Positions 8,936 to 19,509 of a stretch of DNA of 29,882 nt are shown here, in pieces. The position numbers were made by a program, and so were the translations under genes. Each line of letters begins with the position of its first letter. Position 1 is the stretch's first letter. This DNA comes from Zygnema circumcarinatum (lineage: Eukaryota; Streptophyta; Zygnematophyceae; Zygnematales; Zygnemataceae). The notes below the pieces were generated by a model. The model saw nothing but the letters and a program-made list of their open reading frames with translations. It was not told the DNA's origin and searched no databases. The stretch covers positions 1,538,311 through 1,568,192 of the forward strand of contig CM074808.1 of assembly GCA_037447605.1 (NCBI GenBank), in the 5' to 3' direction.

Positions 8936-11900
8936 AAGAGAGGGGAGAGAGAGAGAGACTTGCAGGCAAGAAATAAAAATTTCTACTAAAGTTGCGATTT
9001 CCATTGCAATACACATGTGGTTTCTTCAAAAAGCAGGGAAGTTCTGTTGGAGAAGCACCTGCAGAATTTTGCTTTTCGCATCAGGTGTGAGCACGAAGGG
9101 AGCCTGTCCGCCCCGCAGGAGGAGTGAGGCTATCAGAAACGATAAGGCAGAGAAGAAAACCCAAGTCCACACATGATGGGCTTTAGGGAGCCCACCTGGC
9201 AAAAGGACACAAGGGGAACTAAATTCGCCTGTTCACCATCCAGTTTTCGCCACTTTAAGTACTCGTCCTGCTTCACAGAAAAGCGTACAAAAAGGCATTT
9301 GAAGCGTCAATATGAGAGCAGCTTCTCTAGCAAGGAAGAAGATTGTGGTTAGGTTCAGAGTGAAGCATAACAAAGGCAAATTACAGGTCCGGCTGAACGA
9401 GGGAGTGGGCTGACTTTGAGACTGGCCCGGGTGCTGATGGAATGGCTGTAAAAGTCGGATGCAGGAAGCTGCCCACCCTCCTTGTTTGCATCGTAAAGAA
9501 TTGAGAGCACCTGCACAAGGGAAGCAGATAACATGAGATGCTTAGGAAAAGGACTCGCCATGCTTACAACATGCTCAAAGATTGGAGGATTAAGAATTGC
9601 TGGAGACCATACATTGACTGCGTTGGCAATGTGATGGGGAATCGCGCTGTCTCCAAGAGCATCCTCTCTGTTAGGTTCAGAGAGGCCCAACCCACAACCA
9701 TTATCGACGTCAAAGTACAAGAAAAACTCTGCACTTGCTCAATTCAAGAAACATGCTATTCTGGTTTCTGGCAAAAGAAAAGAAAACGAAAAAAACCCAA
9801 GTCTACACATGGCCCTCACGATAGTGGTCGCATATGGGTCCGGAATAGTTGAACTTGCCTATTGGATATGAAGCGATGGAGTCCACGAACAAATCTTCCG
9901 CCAAAAATGTCTTTTGGGTATGTCTTCAGCCACCCAACGAGCACCTGTATGCCCCAAATTACCACCCATCAAGCGTAGCCCTGCCCCTCTCACATCCTCT
10001 CTCACAGGCAGAAAGGATCCTTTTGAATAAACCTCCTGCAAAGATTAAAAGTCTTTTCATGTTGACTTCAATGGGTGAAGTGTTAAAGGTCTCGTTTGAT
10101 GTAAGAGAGAGATGTGAGTGATGTGAAAGTGAAAGACTCACAGTTCGAGCAGAGGGAGAAATCTTTGCCAACACATCGCAGAGGCGAACAGAGACAGCAT
10201 CTCCCACTCTGCAAAGCATGGGCCGCAGTCAGGAGAGCTTGGCTTCAAACACAAGTCTGCGAGTAAAGAAGATTGCCATGGAGTTGTACGGATCCAGCAA
10301 AATCAATGGAAGATTACCCTCTCTCCCCTAGCAGGGGATTTTGCAGCAGCACCAATATTGCCTGCACAAGTAGACAGATACAGACAATTAAAAAAAAAAA
10401 ACCAATAAAATGATTGGCTTCATTGGATCTTTGACCAATAACTTAGAACTACAAGCTCTCTACTTTTCCCTTATAGCCATTGATCTGTTAAGGATGGAAG
10501 GTGAACCCAAAATGAGGAGCCTGCTAATCAAAACTTGCCAATCAATAGCATACTGATGATTGGCCTTTGGGTTGAAACTGAACAAAGCCCAGTCTAGAAG
10601 TCACGCTTCCTTTGGGTCCGCTAAGCAATTTCGGTTACGGCATTTAAGGTGAAAAATTAAAAGGTGTTAGACTGAAGCTGGAAAAAAATCACTTTGTGAG
10701 CCCCAAGAGTGGGCTAGACCCCCTCTCCATCTTTTTGGGGGCGATCGCACAACACATACTTTCCGTTTCACAACTAGCACATCTTAATAGCACGTGAAAC
10801 ATGGCGGCTTTGCACCACTCCTTGGTCAATGTGCCTCTAGTCCTCATGCAAAGGCTCAGGAAGCAACAACATGTACGCAAAGCTGTGATGCAACAACCCC
10901 CCTTTGAAAGAGTCCACTGCTCGAGCTCTAAGTGTTTGCCAGACCCATATATGTGAGTAAAGCGGAATTTCGGAGATAGCCGCACCCGTGTCCACCGCGA
11001 GTCCGGCACGCGCGCCACGTGGCGGTCAACGCTCTCCAGAAGTCTCCCCATGGCGGCTGCCAGCCTGGCCAGAACCTGCGCAGGTTAGGGGCACAGCATC
11101 GCTCAGAGGTGAAACAAAGCATCGTCACAGAGCTCTGAGAGAGGTCATCAGTCTTCGGACAGTTTTTCAATGTACAGGGGAGAAAGCACGCTGAGCAGAA
11201 ATAGCCTGAAAACGAATGCATGAGTGGGAACACGGGCTCTACTTTGAGTTAGGGACTAGCCTAATAGCCCAATAGCTTCTTTGGGGTAGTGATTAGGGCT
11301 TAGGGTGAAGGACAGGCAAAGATTTTTTTCTCATATTTCATTCACACTACTATCATTTCCTCCACCCTCGAACACCTATTCAAGAGCTATTCGTACATCG
11401 CCTCTAAAGGTACCAAATTCCAATACCTGGGAACGAAGCAAACCTCCTCCCTTGAACCTTGAGCCTTCAATGGATGAACTGTGAGGTAAAGGAAACTGGA
11501 TGAGTCTCCCTGTTGTCAACTCTACGATCTATCCTATTGTACCTTGTGGCAAGGAGGGAGGGGGGTCTGGCCTGAGGATCATAGAGCTCAAGCAAGCCTT
11601 GGTACACCTCCTTTATTCTCTCCAGATGCAGCCCGGGCCCTTCCTTTGCTTGCCCTGCTGCCCCTCAAGGAAACATTCAAACTGCTCCATTATCGCACAG
11701 CAAACCTGAGAGCGACATATAGGGGGTCATTCACAAAATCTCTCAAAGCAGACCCATGCAGAGAACAGGCCTGTCTTATGCGAATTCTGTGGCTTGCATG
11801 TCACAAGCACAAACACAAACATAAACACGAGATGAAGCTTGCCATGTGAGCACCTTCAATAGCAGGTGCGTTCAGCTTGAACTGTTCCACAAGAAACTTG

Positions 11901-14900
11901 GCGGAGGAAAACACATCCTCGATTCCATGCATCAACGACGCAGTTGCGTGCCCAAAAGCTCTCGCTTCCTGCATCCCGACAAGTTAAGAAAAGCCAACAC
12001 CTCGCTTTACCTCCGTACAACACACCACCACCACTCGCTAGATGGATTTCGTACAAACCCGCAACATAAACATAAACTGCACAGATCAGGCGAACATAGG
12101 ATTGCTTTTACTCATCCAAACACCCCATGCCATTCAGCAGTGTCTCTAATTGGCATGAAGGAATGAAAAACATAGAATGTGGCACTCACAATAAGAAGAG
12201 ACGAGAGCTGCTCCATCCTCCTCGCCTGCAGACCCGTCCCATATGCAGATCCTGCATGCTGAAGGACTGCCTCTGATGATATCTCTTCAACAGCTACTGA
12301 CGGCTTTTCAATAAGGAAAGAAGATTCTTCCGCAGCATTGGGAGCAGGCTCTGAAGTCTCTATGGCTTGGGAGGTTTTCTCTTTCGCATGGAGTTGTTCC
12401 GTTAAAGAACTATGAGCCCCATCTCTTCGAAGGCAATCATCAGCTTGTGAAGTTGGATCATTCTCCATTCTGATCTCTGCTGGTTGCAGACTTTCTCCAT
12501 TTTCTATGGAACCCTCATCAACCTCCATCAGAGTATGGTCACCCTCATCACTCGTTCTCGATGTTTTTCTGTACACCACACACCACCATATCTCTCACAT
12601 AGAACTCAGAAGTTATGCTATGTTTAGTGCATAGCATTGATTCACTTATAAAGGCGTAACTATGAGTTTCCAATGAATTCGATCAAGAAAGCTAAAGCTC
12701 ACTATATTCCTAGGCCAGAAAGATGAATGAAATTTCAAGAACGAATGAAGTGAGCACGGATTGCAGAAGTCAAGCGAGTCAGAATCAAAGAATCCAAGTT
12801 AGGAGTTCCAACCTTGATGAATTGTGAGTCTCCTTTTGGCGAATCTCGCCATAGACCGCAAGTGAGTGCTCGCCACCTCCCACCACAAAGAGAAGCCGTC
12901 GAGAGGAGTCGGTTGGCAGCCCCTGAATAGGAATAGGATATGCTTGCACTGCTCTGTAGTGCTACCCACCACCGCCATCGTGACTCAGCTTCTCTGAAGG
13001 AATGACAATAGTATTTTAAGTCTCAAATGTTCTCAAGGAAGACGCGAAGTAAAACTGCTCGTTCTAACAACTGTTGGGACTTACCTATCCACTCTCCCAA
13101 GCTGGAATTGCTCTCCATCGCCCCACCCGAACATGCGCAGCCCTTTGTTTACCAAAGCCAACGAATGCCGAACTCCGGCAGATATTTGTACCACCTCCTC
13201 CCCAATGAAAGCATCGACTCTCTTGGGTACAGTCTGATCTTCGGTAGTTCCATGGCCCGTCTGACCCCAGTGTCCTCTGCCCCACTGCACCACAATTAAA
13301 CGGTCGAATCAACACAACGACGAGGGCAGAGAGATGAAAATCCCAGAATCCTGCAAACCCATTGTTCTGCAAACTCCGCTTCTGATCACGTGCAATTCGC
13401 GATACGGGACACACTAATTGGTCAAACCAATGTCCCATGTATTGGCGGGTTTTACCTCACTTCAACCAATGACACCTCGCAGGTCTGACCAACTAACTTC
13501 ACAGACTATTCCACAGAATGTAGCTTTCCTGCTTAGGTCATAAAACTTCATTTGCATGAGATGAATCGCCAATGGAACAGAGCCCCTCCTCCTGTCTCTG
13601 CGAGCTTACAGTGAGCAGCGAGCCCTCAGTAGTGAGGGCCATTGTGTGATCACCCCCACATGAGATTTGCGCCACACTTTTCTCCGTGAGCGATGGCACA
13701 ATCGCGGGCCGCAGCTCGTTTGCAGTGTGGCCCAAACCCAGCTGCCCATACTTGCCCCGGCCCCATGTGAAGACCTGCAATGGAAAATCAAAGTTAAAAA
13801 ACAATAGCTACAGTTGTCCCATTAACAGGAGGCAGGCGGAAAGGTGCGTATGAATGAGGGTGGCTTCACCTACTGCCGGCTCACACTCACAAATTTTTTT
13901 TTTTTTTTTTTTTAAATTGCTTCTAAATTGGGTCACCGAGCTTGCCAGAACAGGCCCTACTAGCTCACAAATCAGATGGGAGTCAACAGAAAGTAAGAGC
14001 CACAACCTACTCTGACACAGCCTAAGCAACTTGTGGAAAACCTCTTAGATTTCATTCATGTAAGCAAAGATGCCATTGCTGAAACAATATCCCTTATGCA
14101 AGATTGTGCGGAAACATCTCAAACTTTTTAACTCTCGCGTAAGATTTGGACAAGATTCTAATGCAAACAAGAATTATGCCGATTTCAACTCAAAGCCGAC
14201 TTGAAGTATCCAATTTGTGTCGGGTTAGTTCTCACTATTTAGGATAGACTGATGATTGAAATTTCTGTATCTCTCGTCTGCCCGTCAAAGACCCTCATTC
14301 ACTTAGACAACCAAAGCAAGAGCAAATGAAACGAGGAGCCTAACCTCTTACAATGTTTAACTTAAAACAACAACAGCAGAAATCTAACGAGCGGAATACT
14401 TCGCCATGGAACTCAGAACTCAGCCCAAAACTCTCATATTAAGGAGTGAGCAAGCATACCTGGCCATCGATAGTGAGCGCTGCACTATGGCTGTCTCCAC
14501 AGGAAAGCTGCCATCATCGTTAAGCTTGGTCAGGCCGGCAATGAAAATAGTGTGACTAAAGTCATACTCGTAACAACAAGTTATCTGAAGTTCGTTTTGT
14601 GCGTTGCTTTATATGCATTCATTCATCTTTTTCAGTGACGAAGAAAACGAGTTTGCACGATTCTTCGCCTACTTCACCTTTCCCCCCTAGTTTTTCCTAC
14701 GCCTTTGCCCACCGGTTTTGTGGTTGAATCCTCATTTCAATCCTATAGTCCTCTCATTATCCCCATTCCTATGTGTCTGGTTCAATTGTTGACCCTAAAG
14801 TTGACCCTTGAGGTCTAACACACACTTCTACATCACTCCCTTCCAAATCAAGTGAAGTTCCACGTGTGTCTCCTCTCTTCTTAAAGCACATATAAGTGGG

Positions 14901-16613
14901 AATACAGCCAAGAAAGTCTTGCTGGCTGACTGTCAGATATATTACTAACCAAAATGACCATAAAGGCCCACAGAGAATATAGAAATGCATCAAGCATGAC
15001 GGCACTAAAATGCAAATGGCTAACATTTTTTAGACTGAACGAGGGCACCCAAACCCACCTGCACAACTCCAAGTCCCCACAAGCCGGTCACTTGAGTCGG
15101 CGTGTGAAGGTCTGCAGTGCTGCCATGGCCAAGCGCACCGAATATTCCCTGCCCAAAAGAATACACCTCTCCGCTGCCTGGAAAGCTCTCGCCAGGCAGA
15201 ATCAAACAAGTAAACATGTAAGCAAAGTTCATTTGAAAAGGAACAGAACTGCTAGGGAAAAGGTAGTCAATCGAATGCACTCCAAGTGCAATAGTGGTTG
15301 CATTGGAAGTGCCACAAACAATGGAAAGGGGCCACGAGTGTACTAAGCTGAACATCATTGACTTTATCTTCAACTCAAGATCTGTTCGGTACACACCTGT
15401 TAACGCAAGAGTATGGTTAGCTCCACATGCCACTCGGACAAAACGAAGTTCCCTGGACCCTTTTACTATTCGAGGGTGAAGAAACTCTGCGGGCGGCCCT
15501 CCGCCAGTCTGAACCCCATGTTCAGTGAGGCCAAGCTGCCCAAAGTCGGAGGACCCCCATGAGGCAAGGGACCCAACATCTGCATCAACACCATTCATTC
15601 CATTCAAACATCATCATCAACATGCTACTACAAGTAATACAAGTGCTGCCTCCGCCTCTGCCTCCTTTTGCCAAATCCGCTGTATGTGCTTGCTGATACA
15701 ATGAGACGCTGTCTATACCCCCCTTTCTATTCCTTCCTCTCAAACCAACCCTGGTCTGTCACCTACGACCCCACACATTCTTTATCAAGCTCGTTTTGTG
15801 TGCGTTCCCGCTCTTACTTCTCTCGGGGTTACCACCCCTACCACTTCTCCACTCCACCCAATGCATTCCAGCCCTACCAGTCCATAGTCCCTCCGTTTTA
15901 AGCTCTCCTTCTCTACCGGTCACATTCCCCCATTATACTCCATTGACCAATCAGTACTTATTGTTCACAAATCCAAACAATCAGTTTGGATTTGGATTTC
16001 AGTTTGGACGCGAGGTTTAGTAAGATAGTGTTGTTACCATTACTAGAAAGCGCTTTGAGAGAGGCGGTGAGTGCACCTGTGACTGCCACTGTATGGGCGG
16101 CTCCACACGCCACGTGGACCACAGTTCTCGTATCGAGAGCAGCGACTTGCCTGGGAACTGCGCTGCTTTCCCTTCCTCCTATGCCCAATTGACCAGCTTC
16201 ATTGTTACCTACAGTGTATACCTCTCCCTCTTCTGCATCCACCAACCAAGGAAAGCACACTTTCAGAGTCTCGCGACGGCGATCTTCCCTCCTTTGACTA
16301 TCCAAAACGAGAACTTCAAGCTGCCTGCAGTAAAGGACCTGCCATATTCATTCATCATAAGAAACTGGGCCGATAGAAGGGATATTCAGGTGATGAATCA
16401 AAACATGGTTTTTGTGCCTCTTAACGTCGAGTTAAGAAGAAGAGCTGCACCTGTGAGGAAAGCAGTGTGGAACTCCCCTGCCGCCACGTGGCAGACGGCC
16501 TTGCCCTGCAGAGGGCTCACCATGGCGGGCGTGTCGCGATCGAGAGCGTCTCCATGACCCAGTTGAGAGAAGTCCCCCCTCCCCCAACTGTAAACTGCCA
16601 TGCAAGCCACCAT
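5469..16613 (-). CDS. HERC-type E3 ubiquitin ligase: RCC1-like domain, acidic linker, HECT domain
   Basis: I trace at least 32 exons on the minus strand, from ATG 16613 to TAG 5469-5471, about 3.5 kb of coding sequence and roughly 1,170 aa. Order: seven RCC1-type blades, an acidic Ser/Glu-rich linker, a helical middle, then a complete HECT domain ending with [16 protein letters not shown] and the terminal GFGLQ. HECT enzymes take ubiquitin from an E2 onto the active-site Cys and pass it to substrate; the RCC1-like propeller normally binds partners or membranes. Size and order match small HERC proteins. Phase closes at every traced junction except one: exon ending 11543 leaves two bases while exon starting 11075 needs none, so a short exon (for example 16 nt near 11190-11205) is missing or the donor is elsewhere. 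The start is tentative: the frame stays open to 16700, and a second ATG follows at 16601. Exon coordinates are listed under the module entries. Confidence 0.87.
5681..5728. repeat. ACTCA pentanucleotide repeat with inverted flank
   Basis: Five ACTCA units (5681-5705) are followed by GTTGAGTTTGAG, complementary to CTCAAC within the repeat, so the segment can fold into a hairpin. It lies inside the last intron of the minus-strand HECT gene (5590-5823). Confidence 0.8.
7357..7379. repeat. 23-bp homopolymeric A run (T on the gene strand)
   Basis: On the gene strand this is T23, just before CCGTCTCCGATCAG, the acceptor of the HECT exon starting at 7342, so it acts as an extreme polypyrimidine tract. 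Length may vary between individuals or be a sequencing-length artefact. Confidence 0.9.
8652..11968 (-). other. Helical middle region of the HERC-type ligase, exons 11-21
   Basis: Exons: 11968-11854, about 11657-11543 (acceptor could also be 11663 or 11654), 11075-10986, 10361-10318, 10208-10142, 9944-9859, 9667-9568, 9510-9415, 9267-9196, 9103-9059 and 8747-8652. Readable peptides include [93 protein letters not shown] and [15 protein letters not shown]. Their order matches the region preceding the HECT domain in HERC proteins (for example the PF(V/I)LxxxAK segment). The exon at 9944-9859 uses a GC donor (AG|GCAAGT). The 11543 to 11075 junction is out of phase as drawn. Confidence 0.78.
8804..8960. 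repeat. GA/CT microsatellite inside a HERC-gene intron
   Basis: About 155 bp of interrupted GAGAGA and GGGAGA on plus, that is CT repeats on the coding strand. It lies in the intron between exons 9103-9059 and 8747-8652 and is a probable length-variable site. Confidence 0.9.
12190..12568 (-). other. Acidic, low-complexity linker exon of the HERC-type ligase (exon 10)
   Basis: A single 379-nt exon of about 126 codons joins the propeller to the helical middle. It is rich in Glu, Ser, Ala and Asp ([16 protein letters not shown], then many SSE/AEE patches) and ends [15 protein letters not shown] before a GTGAGT donor. It has no recognisable fold and is probably disordered. It joins in phase to 12813 upstream (AG|A gives Arg) and 11968 downstream. 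Animal small HERCs have a shorter linker here, so it lengthens the protein. Confidence 0.8.
12813..16613 (-). other. RCC1-like (RLD) beta-propeller module of the HERC-type ligase, exons 1-9
   Basis: Exons (5' to 3'): 16613-16451, 16232-16077, 15579-15397, 15177-15059, 14507-14460, 13774-13610, 13284-13085, 12993-12966 and 12922-12813. Seven blade signatures appear in order: [90 protein letters not shown], and a weaker [13 protein letters not shown]. Each is followed by a helper strand of the type VACGAxHTxAxT ([72 protein letters not shown]). Several blades are split by an intron right after the HTxAxT strand, leaving a single G. Exon 8 is a 28-nt micro-exon, inferred because it is the only piece that restores phase between exons 7 and 9. 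Confidence 0.88.
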
Positions 16614-18890
16614 AGAAAGGATCAGCCTGAAAAGTAGCCGCCAAGGAACGGGTATCCACGAGCATGTCCTCCTGCTGGATAATTGACACGTGCAGATCAA
16701 AAATAGCTTTGGAAGTTTACAACTGCAGCTAGCTTGTTGGTGAATTTAAGTACAAGGAGTCAATTTCTGCACCTTTTTCCAACCATCGAAAACAGGCAGG
16801 AAGTTGTAACCTCACCATAGACTGCAGGCTTCCCAAGGCGTTCGCGATCGGAAAGTCGCGGGGTGAGTTTCCTATGCAGAATTGCTTGACTCTCACTCCC
16901 ATCTGTCCGCCCATGACCTCCTGTTCAGTGATCGATCATGGTAATCATGTTTAACTGAGACAACTTATTTTCACAAACACTTTTTTGCAAGTTCCATTCC
17001 TCTCCAAAAACAACTTCGGAAACGCCTTCCACCCATCTTGGCAAGCAAAAAAATTTAGAGGAGGGAGACGAAAGGCTGCCCCTCTGGAGCAACATGTAGC
17101 CCTTTCATATAGACCTGTTAGACCTGGAGTAACTGACTAGTACTTAAGTAGGCAACCACTTGAGATATTTGTAACGGAGAACTTACGTTACAAAGTCATA
17201 GTTCAGCCAACAGTGATTAAGAGGCAGTGTGCAAACTTTTTAACCTTTCTTGTGAACTAGCTTTGCCAGGTCAAAGTTGTTCACAAAGGCAACTCAACCA
17301 AGGCACCGGTTCAAGTCAACCTTGGTTCACAATCCTGCTGCCATTTTCCTGACGACGTTTCTGTGCTTCATTCTTTGAACTACACTCGACTTACAATTGT
17401 GTCGGCCATATAAGATTAACTTTAAGTGGAGATCAAAAAGAGCGAGAGAGGCAAGTAGTATGCAATTGCGTTTCTATAAAATGAAGATTATTTATCTACT
17501 ATGGGTTCCTTACGAGAATATACAAGGTCAACGACCTAGATGGTGGCCTGCCACCATGGTTTCTGACCGAGCAATTTTTTACCGAGTCCCGCATGGTTGG
17601 AGTAACAGAATTGTAGCCCGAGAGAGATGGAAATGTACTGCCTCAGATACTGTGCAAAGCCGAGCTCCAGAGTCTGCATACTTGCAGTGAGGGAAACGAG
17701 CTAAATTGTTTAGTTCGACTGGATTTCCTTATGTATAAGTAATGCGCAATACTTGTATGAGCGAACTAATGAGCCATGTGTAGTTGGCAGCTGCCTGTCA
17801 GGGCATTCTAAGGATCGACTTGGAATAAGCAATGACAGTTTGAATATCAAAAAGATTTCGTGGGGGATATTCATTCATGCAACCCTCGAACACTTAAAAA
17901 GTGTTGATCAGAACTCAGTCATACAAGATGAAACCTCCACCAAGGGATGACAAGGTACTGTAGGGTGCAAAGTAGGACTGGTTTCTCGTCGTATCTTGCA
18001 TGAACATCAGTTCATGACTATAAGAACGCCAAATGTGAATGCCTTTTTGCTAGTATACAGGAAAATGCTGCTGCTGCTGCCTTGAAGCTTTGAGATAAAT
18101 CGTTGACAAATTGAAATGGTTGACCTCGGTTTAAGACAATGATCATCTACGCCGTTGTAGCTTCATGAAAGGACCAGGAAAATCCATTTGCTGGTCTATT
18201 CACTTCAAGGATTATTCAAGATCTGGAATATCCTTCCCTCGTTCAGACCCCTTCAGGAGCTCTGGGCCACGTCAGAATCTTTAGTAACGTCCTTCGTGTT
18301 GTGCTCTCGCACTGATATGTTTGCAAGTTCGTGCACCTCTTTTCACTGAAAGCTAAAATGCTCCAGCCAGGCACAGGTGTTGCTCATCAACTTCGCACTG
18401 TAAACTTAAATGTTTGCAACTGTGCCTCCACTTGCTGTTTGTGAGAATATTGATCAGGTTCTCATTGCGACAATTTCCAGCACCATGCACTTTGTGACTG
18501 GCGATGCATTCATCATGTAGCTTTCTCCTAAAGCAGAACCTTTTACATCTATCATGATTTGACAGTCTTGGGCAAACGATATAGGTCGCTATTATCGTTG
18601 CTCGACTATTAAGGATACACACGCTGCGGCCTAGCAAGTGCCCAGTCAGCGGGAGTCAATTGCCCCCCTACTACATTTACCAGCGAATTTCTGATCGACA
18701 GCTGCCATCCACGTACCATGAATGAGCCAAGCTCATTCGTTCGTTGCCGTATCATCTAATCTTGAAGCGCGTTAAGAAATTCCTATCACGGAAGGGTCAA
18801 TACAACTTTCAGGAATCGGCCTACACACGAGGACTACCCTCCAACAAGTTTCAGATTAATTCATCATCAGAACGAGTCGGTGTTGGTCTT
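16614..18890. other. Upstream flank of the HERC-type gene; no supported gene
   Basis: About 2.3 kb of average composition. The proximal part should hold the minus-strand promoter and 5'UTR. I see no domain-bearing exon chain. A Cys-rich open frame on minus (18353-18637, 94 aa) and a short protein-like stretch near 17527-17610 on plus are the only coding-like signals, and neither can be extended with matching phase. Confidence 0.45.
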
Positions 18891-18955
18891 CCTACAATGA
18901 GTTTTCGACTTTCACAATTTCATTCGTCTGCACAGGCGCAAGGGCAGGCAGTCTG

Positions 18956-19140
18956 AGGCAGGACGGAGCAGGGCGGCAGGGCAGGGCACGGTAGGGCAGG
19001 GCAGGCGGGCGCACCGGCCATGGAGCTGAGCTTGCTGAGGAGGCGCTATGGCTATGGAGCCCGCCTGCCCGCCTGCCCGCCTGCCCGCCTGCCCGCCCGC
19101 CCTCCGTCCGAACCGGGGGCCGACCGACCGCCATCAGTTC
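18956..19140. repeat. GC-rich simple-repeat block with GCCTGCCC octamers
   Basis: A GGGCAGGGCA-type stretch (about 18966-19015) is followed by five tandem octamers GCCTGCCC at about 19059-19103. The two halves are roughly complementary (GGGCAGG versus CCTGCCC), so the block can form an imperfect long hairpin around 19020-19055. Confidence 0.75.
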
Positions 19141-19509
19141 AGTGACCTGTGCTCAGCACTAAGTACGTACAATCGCCACTCATCATCCGTACAGTGTCGT
19201 GTGCCTGTACGGTAAAATGTTAACGTTAGGGAAACCTGCGCCACGGCTGTTGAGGACCGTCCGATGGCCTCCTGCCCCGCCCTCCGCGCCACGTGGCACA
19301 CATCGGCGAGCTTCACGGAGGGTTCGAGAGCCATGTTGTTGTTGTTGGGCCTAGAAGCGCAGTTTCGCTCATGGCTTTTCTGTCTGTTCCTAGGTTCATC
19401 TGGGTTTTGCAGTTGGCCATAGTACATGCTACATATAATTTGATGGCATCCGTAGCATCAAATCCAATTCATTCCTCCAAAGCAGTACATGCGCCACACA
19501 GTACACATA

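Noticed and set aside
8556-9029. Ser/Leu-rich open frames over the intronic GA/CT tract as genes
   Set aside because: They translate a CT microsatellite inside the HERC-gene intron; only the 8747-8652 part is coding, as a HERC exon.
17527-17610. Protein-like stretch (NDLDGGLPPWFLTEQFF) on plus
   Set aside because: Only about 35 codons to a stop; no upstream or downstream exon with matching phase or any recognised family.
18353-18637. SBP-box zinc-finger domain
   Set aside because: The Cys/His order and spacing do not match the SBP consensus despite the similar density.
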